Of a DNA stretch of 64,000 bases, positions 15,049 to 23,319 are shown in pieces. The stretch is from Mycolicibacterium lacusdiani (GTDB lineage Bacteria; Actinomycetota; Actinomycetes; Mycobacteriales; Mycobacteriaceae). Every line of letters starts with the position of its first letter. The stretch's first letter is position 1. A program made the position numbers and the translations under genes. A model generated the notes under the pieces. It made no database searches, had not been told where the DNA came from, and saw only the letters and a list, made by a program, of their open reading frames with translations. The stretch spans positions 62,001-126,000 of the forward strand of contig NZ_JAKCFC010000002.1 in assembly GCF_021916785.1 (NCBI RefSeq), written 5' to 3'.

Positions 15049-18000
15049 TCAGCCGACGATGGGCTCACCACGTCGCGGGGCTGTTGGTTTGGTGGGCCAC
15101 CAGCTGGCTTCGCGTAACAGTGTGGCGATAGCGGGCACGGTGAGGGTGCGCACGAGGAAGGTATCGAGCAGCAATCCGAAGCCGATGATGAGGCCGGCTT
15201 GGATCATGATGGCGACTGAGCCGACCATGAGGCCGAACATGCTGGCCGCGAATATCAGACCAGCTGAGGTGATGACGGCTCCGGTGTTTGCCACGGTGCG
15301 CAGGACGCCGACGCGGATGTTGGTCCCGGATTCTTCGCGGAGCCGTGAGACGAGCAGCATGTTGTAGTCGGCGCCGACGGCGACGAGGATGATGAATGCC
15401 AGTAATGGTACGGGCCAAGCGATTTCGTAGCCCAGTCCCCATTGGAATACCACAACGCCGATGCCGAGCGAAGCGAGGTAGTTGAGCACGACGGTGCCTA
15501 GTAGGTAGAGCGGTGCCAGGAGTGCGCGCAGCAGTAGGACCAGGATGACGCCGACGATGATTATGGTGGCGACGGCCAGTTGTGCGAAGTCGGCCCATAG
15601 GAATCGTTGGATATCGGAGTTGACGGCGGGGAAGCCGGCGACGGATACGGTGGCGTCGGCGAGCGACGTGTTGGGTCGTGCGGTGTTGGCGGTGTCGGTG
15701 ATGCGGCTGGCGAGCTCCATGGCTTCGACGCTGTAAGGGTCGTGGCTGCTTTCGATCATGAACCGCGCGGTCTTGCCGTCCGGTGAGAGGAATTGCTTGG
15801 CAACGTCGGTGAATTGCCGGTTCTCGAATGCATTAGCGGGCAAGTAGAAACCGCTCGAGGAGTCGGAGTCCGCCGCTGCGCGTGAGGAATTCTGTAGTTG
15901 GGTGGCGATCTGGCTCATGCCGGACAGCATTTCGATGTTGCTGTCGGCCAGGGTGCGGACACCGGTCGCGAGTGCTTGAGCGCCGGAGGCCAGCTGTCCG
16001 ATTCCCTCCTGTAGTCGGCGGAGGTTGGTGGCCAGGTCGTCGGGATCACCCAGGGCTCCGAATGCCTTGTCCAGCGAGGCGACTGCGTTCTGGACGTTGG
16101 CGAGGGTGCCACCAACGGTGGCATTGGTCGCGGGATCGTAGCGGTCCCCGAGGTCGGCGATCTGGTCGAAGAATCCGCTGTCGCGCAGGCTGACCAAAAT
16201 CTTCACCTGGTCACGAATTTGGGCGCACTGCGGGGTGGCGGCACACCACGGTGAGGTGTTGAGCGCGCCCACGAGTGGATCGAGCTGGGTGATCGCGTTC
16301 TGCGCCTGGTTGGCCAGCGGTCGCAGTCCTGGGCCGGATTGGATGGCTTGGTCGACGGCGGGGGCGGTGGCGGAAAGTTGTTGCAGCAGTGGGCGGAACT
16401 GGTTGACCTGAGTTCCCGCGGATTGAGCTTGGGTGAGGATTCCGGCCAGTGGCGCGAGGGCGGTGCGCACCGTGCCATCGAGTTGGGCGAGGCCGTCGGC
16501 GAGCTGGTCGGCGCCGCCGGTGAGTTTGGCGAGGTCGTCTTTGCGTGAGTTGCCCTCGGCGACCGCGCTGGCCATTTTGTCGCCGATCTGGCCGTTCTGC
16601 CAGGCCAGTTCCGCTTGGTCGAGGCGCTCCCCGGTGGGGCGGGTGACTCCGGACACCCTGGTGACGCCAGGGATCTGGGAGACGCGAGAGGCCATCTCGT
16701 CGAGATCGGCCAGCCCCCTCCCGGTCCGCATGTCGGTCGGGTTCTCTACGACGAGGAACTCGCTGATGACGACGTCCTTGCGGAAGTGGCGGTCCAGAAG
16801 TTGGTAGCCCTGGTTGCTGGCCGTGGTGTCTGGTTGTCCCTTGCGGTCGTCGTAGCTGATTTTGATGGTCGCAGCGGCTGCCGATAGGGCGAGCAGGATG
16901 GCCAGGCTGACGATCAGCAGTGGCACCGGACGGCGGACCACGGCGACGGCGACGCTGTTCCAGTAGCGGCGGGTGCGATCGGATTTGGGTTCACCGATGC
17001 CGCGTTTGGCGGCTAGCGACAGCACGGGTGGCAGCAGGGTGACGGTCGCCAGAAATCCGAACAGCACGGCGATGGCACACGCGGGGCCCAGGGCGGCGAA
17101 GACGCTGAGCCGCGCGAAGACCATGGCCAAGAACGCGAGTGCCACGGTGGCGGCGGACGCCAGGATGACGCGCCCGATGCTGGCGGTGGCGTGGATGATC
17201 GCCTGATCAGCGGGTACTTGGGCGCGGCGCTGCTCGTGGTACCGGCTGATCAGAAAAACTGTGTAATCAGTTCCGGCGCCGAGCAGGATCGCCGTCATGA
17301 ATGCGACGGTGAACTGGGAGACCGGCATGCCCATCTCGCCGAGGGCGGATAGCACGCCGCGCCCAACCGCCAGGCTCAACCCGATTACCAGCAGTGGCAA
17401 CAGCGCGGTGAACACTGACCGGTAGACGATCAGCAAGATCAGGGCGATCACGCCGGCGGTAGCGATTGAGATCAGCAGCAGGTCGTGCTCGGCGGAGGCG
17501 ATCATGTCGCTGAAGGTCGCCGGTGGTCCCGTCACTTGGACGGTCGTGGTCGATCCGGTGAACACCTCCGCGGCGATGTCGCGCACCGCGTTCAAGGATT
17601 CGGCTGCCGTGGGGTCTCCGAGGGTGCCGGTGACACCGACGGGCAGATACCAGGCTTTGCGGTCGGCGCTGACTGCCTGAGCTTCGGTAATCGGATCGGC
17701 CAGCAGGTCCTGCACCAGCAGGACGTGGTCGCCCTCGGCCTGCAACCGGCGCACGAGTTCGCCGTAGCGCTGCCGTGCAGTTGGAGTCAAGCCAGTGGGG
17801 TCTTCCATGGCGACGAACACCATGGTTTTCGAGCCTTCTTCGCCGAACGCGGCGCTCATGCGGTCAACCGTCTGCAAGGACGGGGCGTCGCGAGGAATGA
17901 GGTCCACCGACTGTTGGCGAACCACGGTTTCCAGCTGTGGGAACAGCAGCGCGAGAACCACCGCGGCACCTAGCCATACCCCGATGACGAGCGCTTTGTG

Positions 18001-18132
18001 TCGGAGGGTGAACCGGGCCAGGGTCGCCAACCGTTCGCTGTACTCGCGAGTGTCGGCCGGGTCGGTGGATCCGTTGGCGCGCCGACCAGGCCGCTTGGCC
18101 TGGCTTGGGGCATCTGCACTGCCGTCGGTCAC
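15049..18132 (-). CDS. MmpL/RND superfamily transporter
   Basis: A 1027-residue polytopic protein from GTG 18132. It has two MMPL halves, each with a first helix, a large extracytoplasmic domain and a block of five to six helices. Proton-relay Asp-Tyr pairs occur at 289-290 (GTDY) and 922-923 (GADY), as required for RND transport. The second extracytoplasmic loop (about 440-790) is long and rich in heptad-like Leu/Ala. MmpL proteins export lipids or siderophores across the inner membrane; the substrate is unknown. No MmpS partner is adjacent. A strong palindromic operator lies 13 bases upstream, and the TetR at 18506 is divergent. Confidence 0.9.
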   Translation of the reverse strand: MTDGSADAPSQAKRPGRRANGSTDPADTREYSERLATLARFTLRHKALVIGVWLGAAVVLALLFPQLETVVRQQSVDLIPRDAPSLQTVDRMSAAFGEEGSKTMVFVAMEDPTGLTPTARQRYGELVRRLQAEGDHVLLVQDLLADPITEAQAVSADRKAWYLPVGVTGTLGDPTAAESLNAVRDIAAEVFTGSTTTVQVTGPPATFSDMIASAEHDLLLISIATAGVIALILLIVYRSVFTALLPLLVIGLSLAVGRGVLSALGEMGMPVSQFTVAFMTAILLGAGTDYTVFLISRYHEQRRAQVPADQAIIHATASIGRVILASAATVALAFLAMVFARLSVFAALGPACAIAVLFGFLATVTLLPPVLSLAAKRGIGEPKSDRTRRYWNSVAVAVVRRPVPLLIVSLAILLALSAAAATIKISYDDRKGQPDTTASNQGYQLLDRHFRKDVVISEFLVVENPTDMRTGRGLADLDEMASRVSQIPGVTRVSGVTRPTGERLDQAELAWQNGQIGDKMASAVAEGNSRKDDLAKLTGGADQLADGLAQLDGTVRTALAPLAGILTQAQSAGTQVNQFRPLLQQLSATAPAVDQAIQSGPGLRPLANQAQNAITQLDPLVGALNTSPWCAATPQCAQIRDQVKILVSLRDSGFFDQIADLGDRYDPATNATVGGTLANVQNAVASLDKAFGALGDPDDLATNLRRLQEGIGQLASGAQALATGVRTLADSNIEMLSGMSQIATQLQNSSRAAADSDSSSGFYLPANAFENRQFTDVAKQFLSPDGKTARFMIESSHDPYSVEAMELASRITDTANTARPNTSLADATVSVAGFPAVNSDIQRFLWADFAQLAVATIIIVGVILVLLLRALLAPLYLLGTVVLNYLASLGIGVVVFQWGLGYEIAWPVPLLAFIILVAVGADYNMLLVSRLREESGTNIRVGVLRTVANTGAVITSAGLIFAASMFGLMVGSVAIMIQAGLIIGFGLLLDTFLVRTLTVPAIATLLREASWWPTKPTAPRRGEPIVG

Positions 18133-18144
18133 TTGGCCTCCACT

Positions 18145-18176
18145 GGTAGCGATACTGCCGGTATCGGTACGCTACC
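18145..18176 (-). promoter_or_regulatory. Nested palindromic operator of the MmpL gene
   Basis: GGTAGCG at 18145 is mirrored by CGCTACC at 18170. Inside, CGATAC (18150) and GTATCG (18161) form a second inverted repeat with a five-base spacer. It lies immediately before the GTG of the transporter. This is the form of a TetR operator, and the nearest candidate is the TetR encoded at 18506. Confidence 0.7.
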
Positions 18177-18505
18177 GCACGTAGTGCAAGTGGTGACGGC
18201 GACCGGTGGTGGCCTCGCTCAAGAGCGTCATGAGTCGACTCCCCACGGGATTGCAGCGGGCCAGTCGGCCACGAATACCTGCACGGCGTGCAGGGCGCCT
18301 CCTACCGCCACCCTCGCCAGTGCCGCACGATCACTGCTGGGAGCAGGAATGACGACAGCCGCTGCCACGTCTCTGAGAACTCGAAGTCCGAGCGTTCTGA
18401 TCGTCAAGCGCTGCCCTCCGCGGAGTCCTATGGTGGCACGCGCCCCCACTGGTGGCGGATGCCACCAGATTGTTGCGACCTACTGTGGTTTGCCAAGATG
18501 GACAT
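18177..18505. other. Intergenic stretch with a possible membrane-protein fragment
   Basis: The minus strand at 18228-18449 can encode 73 residues with a LGLRVLRDVAAAVV and a VAVGGALHAVQVF helix, which looks like part of a small membrane protein such as a DUF4267 type. It lacks a good start and the usual length, so I treat it as a possible fragment only. Nothing else is visible. Confidence 0.3.
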
Positions 18506-19147
18506 GTGCGGACGCGGTCGAAGAGATGGGGCGGGCGTACCGGTGCTGAACGCCGGGCGGAGCGCCGTCAGCGCCTCATTGATGCCGCGACGGAAATCTG
18601 GAGTGAAAGCGGTTGGGCAGCAGTCACGATGAGAGGAGTGTGCGCCAAAACCGGCCTGAACGACCGTTACTTCTACGAAGACTTCAAGACCCGCGACGAG
18701 TTACTTGTCGCTGCATGGGACGGCGTGCGCAACGAGATGCTCGGTGAGGTTTCTGCGACGCTCGCAGAACGCATCGGGCAGCCGCCGATGGAGACCATCC
18801 GCGTGACCATCGCCGCGGTGGTCGACCGGATTGCAGAGGATCCGGGCAGGGCGAAGATTCTACTGGCTCAACACGTGGGCAGTTCCCCGCTTCAGGATCG
18901 GCGCGCTGTCGCACTGCAGGAGGCGACACACCTGGTGATCGCAGCCAGTGAGCCACACCTGAGGCCGGAAGCCGATGAAACCGCCCTTCGAATGGACACA
19001 CTGGTGGCCGTTGGTGGCTTCGTCGAATTGATCACCGCATGGCATGCAGGTTTGCTTGACGTCATCCAGGGGGAGATCGTGGAGCACACGAGTCGGCTTG
19101 CCGAGACGCTCGCCGAACGTTATTTGGTCGACGACGCTGGCCTCTAA
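18506..19147 (+). CDS. TetR/AcrR family transcriptional regulator
   Basis: A 213-residue regulator from GTG 18506. The N-terminal helix-turn-helix (about residues 20-65) is clear: RRQRLIDAATEIWSE, then VTMRGVCAKTGLNDRYFYE. The C-terminal ligand domain is poorly conserved, as usual. It is divergent from the MmpL gene, whose operator lies at 18145, so repression of that transporter is the likely job. A decayed relative with the same EIWSESGWAA-like signature is present at 37785-38102 on the minus strand. Confidence 0.85.
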   Translation: MRTRSKRWGGRTGAERRAERRQRLIDAATEIWSESGWAAVTMRGVCAKTGLNDRYFYEDFKTRDELLVAAWDGVRNEMLGEVSATLAERIGQPPMETIRVTIAAVVDRIAEDPGRAKILLAQHVGSSPLQDRRAVALQEATHLVIAASEPHLRPEADETALRMDTLVAVGGFVELITAWHAGLLDVIQGEIVEHTSRLAETLAERYLVDDAGL

Positions 19148-19237
19148 TGTTGTACAGCGGCGTTCAGTGTTCAGTCCGGAATGAAGCAAGCGGAGGCACC
19201 TCGACATTCGCGAAGCGCGGCCGGGAGGCGCCAGAAG

Positions 19238-19906
19238 CTAGCTCTGAGGTTTGGCTTTGGTCGTGGCCGACTCGACTGCGTTCTGCAGCAGCACATAGCT
19301 GCCGAGGCTGCCCAGGAAACCTGCGCAGTGCTGAACGAGTTCATCGGTGGTGAACTCGAGTTCTCCGTCGAGCCAGCGGCGCAAGACTTCGAATAACCCA
19401 CCCACGCCCAATGTCGAGGCCAAATGGGCAACGCCCACTGCGGAGTCGGCGATGTCAAGGTGAAGTCTGGCCTCACGCAATACGAGGTCGGTGAAACCGG
19501 TCATCATGTCGCTGCGTAACTCCCGAAGCAGCGGCTCCGTTGCAGATTCCACGAACAAGATCCGACCCAGTCGAGGATCGTTGTTGATCATGCTGACCAG
19601 CCCGCGGATCGGCGCGTACGCGAGCACCTCGGGTGGGGCGCCGGCATCGGGGATCGCGTCAACTATCACCTCCTGGAAGGTTGCGTAGAGCTGCTGGTAG
19701 ACAGCTCGCAAGAGGGCGTCTCTGTCAGGGAAATGCTGATAGAAGTAGCGTGACGTCACGCCGGACTCAGCGCATACGGCAGTCACCGTGGCGGCGGCAA
19801 CGCCGTGCGTGCCGATCAACTCCATCGCGGCCTCGATGAGACGCGTGCGCCTGTTCCGGTGACGCTCCTCGGCGGACATCCCGCTGTACACCCGCACCGA
19901 TCGCAC
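19238..19906 (-). CDS. TetR/AcrR family transcriptional regulator
   Basis: A 222-residue TetR protein, from GTG 19906 or an ATG ten codons later (MSAEERHRNRR). The DNA-binding part reads RTRLIEAAMELIGTHG followed by CAESGVTSRYFYQHF. It is divergent from the PF10118 gene at 19982. A 22-base palindrome (19929-19950) between them is the probable binding site, so it likely represses both itself and that gene. It is convergent with the TetR ending at 19147. Confidence 0.85.
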   Translation of the reverse strand: MRSVRVYSGMSAEERHRNRRTRLIEAAMELIGTHGVAAATVTAVCAESGVTSRYFYQHFPDRDALLRAVYQQLYATFQEVIVDAIPDAGAPPEVLAYAPIRGLVSMINNDPRLGRILFVESATEPLLRELRSDMMTGFTDLVLREARLHLDIADSAVGVAHLASTLGVGGLFEVLRRWLDGELEFTTDELVQHCAGFLGSLGSYVLLQNAVESATTKAKPQS

Positions 19907-19928
19907 AACGCATAGCTTGCCATCTAAT

Positions 19929-19950
19929 TCTGACTAGGCGTAAAGTCAGA
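19929..19950 (+). promoter_or_regulatory. TetR operator between divergent TetR and PF10118 genes
   Basis: TCTGACT (19929-19935) and AGTCAGA (19944-19950) are perfect inverted repeats, eight bases apart. They overlap a plausible promoter of the rightward gene, TTGCCA (19917) and TAAAGT (19941). Confidence 0.75.
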
Positions 19951-19981
19951 TCATCAGTGCCCATGACAACAGGAGAACAAC

Positions 19982-20851
19982 ATGAGCGACGATTCGTCCA
20001 CACGGCCCACCACGCGGGTCGTCCCGAAGCCCCGCCGTGTCCGATTCGACATGCCTGCTGGGACCAGCCGGCAGCACTTCGTCGATGGCGACTTGGTGAT
20101 GAGCCACTTTGTGTCCACCTTGTCGGCCACGTTCCCCGAAGGCGAAGACTTCTTCATCCGGTCAGTCCGCGAGTACCGGGACCACATCAGCGACGCTGAC
20201 CTGAAGGAGGCGGTCAAGGGATTCATCGCTCAAGAGGCCACCCACCGGCACCAGCATCGGCTGCTCAACGATCGCCTTCAAGCGATGGGCTATCCCACCG
20301 AGGGGATCGATCGGCATATCAAGAAGTTGGTTGGCCGACTCGAGAAGCGTTTTTCTCCCAAGATGCGCCTGGCTGTGACGGCAGCCCTCGAGCACTACAC
20401 GGCGACATTCGCCGAGATCATTCTCACCAGCGACGAAGCTCAAGAACTGATCGGCTACACCGAGGTGCGGCCGATTCTGCTTTGGCACGCACTGGAGGAA
20501 TGCGAGCACAAGGCCGTCGCTTTCGATGTCTACGAGACGGTCGGTGGAAGCGAACGCACCAGGGTCTGGGGAATGCGGATCGCCAGTCTCCTATTGTTCA
20601 CCGAGTTGGTCATCCAGACCACCCGCTCTCTGGCCGGCGATCGTGCCGCCTACAACCCGGTGCGGTTGCTGCGCAGCCTTCGAGCCTTCCGTCATAACCC
20701 GCTGTTCAGCCGAGCAGCGATTGAGCGCTTCCGTTCCTACACCCACGCCGGGTTCCATCCCGACGACTGGGATAGCGCAGAAATCCTCGAACGTTGGACC
20801 AAGGAACTCTTCGACGCCGATGGCGGCCAACAGCTACGGAGTAATGTGTAG
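19982..20851 (+). CDS. Predicted metal-dependent hydrolase (PF10118), diiron four-helix bundle
   Basis: A 289-residue protein of the PF10118 family, very common in mycobacteria. Carboxylate/histidine pairs suited to a dinuclear metal site are visible: Glu85-x2-His88 (EATHRH), Glu137-His138 and Glu173-x2-His176 (EECEHK). The family is named a hydrolase, but its layout is ferritin-like and an oxygenase-type role is equally possible. A CAACAGGAGAAC ribosome-binding site precedes ATG 19982. It is controlled by the divergent TetR through the palindrome at 19929. Confidence 0.85.
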   Translation: MSDDSSTRPTTRVVPKPRRVRFDMPAGTSRQHFVDGDLVMSHFVSTLSATFPEGEDFFIRSVREYRDHISDADLKEAVKGFIAQEATHRHQHRLLNDRLQAMGYPTEGIDRHIKKLVGRLEKRFSPKMRLAVTAALEHYTATFAEIILTSDEAQELIGYTEVRPILLWHALEECEHKAVAFDVYETVGGSERTRVWGMRIASLLLFTELVIQTTRSLAGDRAAYNPVRLLRSLRAFRHNPLFSRAAIERFRSYTHAGFHPDDWDSAEILERWTKELFDADGGQQLRSNV

Positions 20852-20952
20852 GTCGACAAGTACTTTTGTGGTGAAAGCCGCCATATGGAACGACCTCTTC
20901 ACGAAGAAGTGCGTTGCGCCGTGGCCGCATCGCGCGTTCAGGCATTCCGCTG

Positions 20953-21579
20953 ATGCGGGCGGAAGGGCCATTACCGCCGTCCCGCGAGCGTCCGAAGACG
21001 TCCCGGCAAATCTGGACACAAGTTGGCGCCGTGTCAGCGGGCGCGCATGTCTTCTACGAATTGCTGTCCGGAGTTGCGATGCCGTTCGCGTCGGTGATTG
21101 GTCCGGTGCCGGCAGCGACGGGTTGGGGCATGAGCACCGCAGTAGTACTTCGCATGGCGGAACGTGCCGATAAGCGTCACGAGGCTGTCCTCGGTGTTGT
21201 GAACGGCCTGTTCCTGACGACCGTGTTGGCTCACTTCATACACTGGCCGAAGCGCTGGAGATTTGGTGTGCCAAGCCTGTCCGAGTGCGAAGGACTATGC
21301 GGCCCAATCCTGGTGCCTTACAACGGTATTCTCTACATTTCGGGACTCAGTGCTGTAGCCGGATTGCTGGAGAATGGTCGCCGAGGTGCGGTCCGTGGTG
21401 CGATCGTCCCGCTGGTGGGTGTTCCAGTTCTCCTTCGACTGCAGCGGATGGAATTCCGTCGGCTCAGGCTTCAGGCCCGGCGCAATCCTCGGTGGTGGAA
21501 TCGCCGTCTGCAGATGCAACCGCCCGACCGTTCGACATCGTCAGATCCCGACCAACAGGTGCTAGGGGCAGAGTCATAG
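20953..21579 (+). CDS. Conserved membrane protein of unknown function
   Basis: About 208 residues from ATG 20953; an in-frame start at 20914 would add 13. Three to four hydrophobic segments are seen: around AGAHVFYELLSGVAMPF, GVVNGLFLTTVLAHF, an ISGLSAVAGLL stretch and GAIVPLVGVPVLL. The tail is basic, with several Arg-Trp. I recognise no named family. It follows the PF10118 gene by about 100 bases in the same direction and may belong with it. Confidence 0.6.
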   Translation: MRAEGPLPPSRERPKTSRQIWTQVGAVSAGAHVFYELLSGVAMPFASVIGPVPAATGWGMSTAVVLRMAERADKRHEAVLGVVNGLFLTTVLAHFIHWPKRWRFGVPSLSECEGLCGPILVPYNGILYISGLSAVAGLLENGRRGAVRGAIVPLVGVPVLLRLQRMEFRRLRLQARRNPRWWNRRLQMQPPDRSTSSDPDQQVLGAES

Positions 21580-21610
21580 CACGGAGTCGACATGGCGAGC
21601 CGATCACCCT

Positions 21611-22186
21611 TCAGTCAACGGAGGGTCGAACTCCGTCAGGGGGCCATGCTTCGAGGCCGTCTTCTAGCGGCACGTGCAAGGACCGCAGCAGCGCTGAGAA
21701 CAATCTCCAATTCCCGATCGCGGCGACGAGTTCGACGAGGACGGCCGGGTCCCCGTGCAACGCGCGCTGACACTCAGCCCAGGTTTCATCCGAGATGGTG
21801 CCGTCACGCAACGTCTCGTCTGTCGCCGCCAGTACCGCCCGCTCGGCTTCGCCGAAGTGGCCGGCGTTCTGCCAGTCGCGCACCCCGAGCAGGTCGCGTT
21901 CGGGCACTTCGAGCAAGCGGGCAACCCTCCAGTGTTGCGTCCATTCATAGACCGAATCAGTGACCCAGCCGATTCGCATGATGATCAGCTCCCGTAAACG
22001 CGCATCCAGCGCGCCTTTCCACAGCAACGCCTCCAGCATTCCATGCAATGCGACGGCCACAGGGGGCTGATGAAGCGCGATCCTGAAAACAGACAGTTCA
22101 GCCATGGCGTCCGGAATCCCGCATTGAGCGGCGCGCTCGCGGGCATCTGTCAGGGCAAGCATGTCAACCCGGCTTTGGCTGCTCAC
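21611..22186 (-). CDS. Carboxymuconolactone decarboxylase (AhpD-like) family protein lacking the CxxC pair
   Basis: A 191-residue protein from GTG 22186, with GGAAGGA at 22193-22199. It has the CMD fold helices: LHGMLEALLWKGALDARLRELIIMRIG, then WTQHWRVARLLEVPE. In redox-active members, two cysteines precede the histidine of this motif. Here the place reads DSVYEWTQH, so peroxidase-type thiol chemistry is not expected. It is the last gene of a minus-strand operon (thiolase-like, alcohol dehydrogenase, CMD), 36 bases after the dehydrogenase. Confidence 0.8.
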   Translation of the reverse strand: MSSQSRVDMLALTDARERAAQCGIPDAMAELSVFRIALHQPPVAVALHGMLEALLWKGALDARLRELIIMRIGWVTDSVYEWTQHWRVARLLEVPERDLLGVRDWQNAGHFGEAERAVLAATDETLRDGTISDETWAECQRALHGDPAVLVELVAAIGNWRLFSALLRSLHVPLEDGLEAWPPDGVRPSVD

Positions 22187-22221
22187 GGTGGATCCTTCCG
22201 GTTGGGCGCTAGTTGGCGCTG

Positions 22222-23319
22222 TCAGGCGATCGGCACAAAGACGTTGTGCAGAGCGGGAACCCGGTCCGGCTCGTTGCCGGCCAGAAGGTCGAGCAGCCCG
22301 GGCAGGCCGGCGAAACCGGTGATCTCGCGGTGCAATTCTTCGAAGGGCCAACGCCTAGAGACCAGCAGCTCGATGGCGCTCTGGTAGGCGGGGTAATCGA
22401 CCCCCAACGAACCGAAGATGCGTAGTTCTTTGAATACGAGCAGGTCTGGCTCGAAGCCCGGCGCTCCTCCGCCGCCGCGTGTGCCCGCGACCACCACGCG
22501 TCCGCCGGGCTGCGCGAGTGCGACGGCGTCCGCGAATGCGGCTGGCGCCTTCGCGGTGACGTCGACGACGACATCTGCGAGCCGGCCGGTCGCCATTTGC
22601 AGGGCCTGCGCCGGGTCGTCTTCGGTGACGTCGATGGTCAGGTCCACGCCGAACTGGTGGGCTGCGGCTAGCCGAGTTCGGTCGCGAGGGCCGACCCCGG
22701 TCATCGCGACGAATGCCGCTCCGGCCTCCTTGGCGGCTACGGCAGCACAAATCCCGCGGATCCCTGGTCCGAGGACCGCGACGACGTCGCCCGGGCTTGT
22801 CTCGGGCAACATGGCAGCCCATTTGATCCCTGCGCCAAGCGGATTGAACAACGTCGCGACGATCGGGTCGAGTCCGTCCGGGACCGGCAACAACATGGAA
22901 TCGAACGGCAGATGCAGGTGGGTTGCGTAGCCTCCCCACAGGCCGGGCGGGATGTTGGCGTCGACGAAGCCGAACATGGTGGCGAGGCCGTTGCTCGAGC
23001 ACCTGCGATACTCGCCGCGGCCGCACGAGTCGCACTCCCGACACGATCGGAACACCTCGACGGCGACTCGCTGACCCACCGAGACGCCCCAACGCTGGCG
23101 CGCGGCGTCACCGATTCCCTCGATGACGCCGATGATCTCGTGTCCGGGGATGAAGGCGAACCCCGTCGGCAGGTGTCCGCTGAACTGCTCGTGGTCGGTT
23201 CCGCAGAGCCCGCACGCCTCGATCCGCAGGAGACCGGACTCGTCGTCGATGCGCGGCACCGGAAGATGCCGCCGTTCAAGGGTGCGCGGCTTGGTCAGCA
23301 CGAGCGCGTCGGCGTTCAC
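22222..23319 (-). CDS. Zinc-dependent alcohol dehydrogenase (MDR family)
   Basis: A 365-residue medium-chain dehydrogenase. Catalytic-zinc ligands Cys39 (GLCGTDH) and His60-Glu61 (GHE), and four structural-zinc cysteines 93, 96, 99 and 107, are all present. The nucleotide-binding segment VVAVLGPGIRGICA lies near residue 180. GTG 23319 overlaps the thiolase stop by four bases (GTGA), which fixes the start and indicates coupling. The substrate is unknown; with the thiolase-like and CMD genes it may oxidise an alcohol intermediate in a degradation route. Confidence 0.87.
   Translation of the reverse strand: MNADALVLTKPRTLERRHLPVPRIDDESGLLRIEACGLCGTDHEQFSGHLPTGFAFIPGHEIIGVIEGIGDAARQRWGVSVGQRVAVEVFRSCRECDSCGRGEYRRCSSNGLATMFGFVDANIPPGLWGGYATHLHLPFDSMLLPVPDGLDPIVATLFNPLGAGIKWAAMLPETSPGDVVAVLGPGIRGICAAVAAKEAGAAFVAMTGVGPRDRTRLAAAHQFGVDLTIDVTEDDPAQALQMATGRLADVVVDVTAKAPAAFADAVALAQPGGRVVVAGTRGGGGAPGFEPDLLVFKELRIFGSLGVDYPAYQSAIELLVSRRWPFEELHREITGFAGLPGLLDLLAGNEPDRVPALHNVFVPIA

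Noticed and set aside
20834..21019. A minus-strand frame over the gap between the PF10118 and membrane-protein genes
   Set aside because: Too short and without homology or ribosome-binding site.
22390..23130. Long plus-strand frames opposite the alcohol dehydrogenase
   Set aside because: Typical high-GC antisense shadows; the dehydrogenase has all its zinc ligands and a fixed start.
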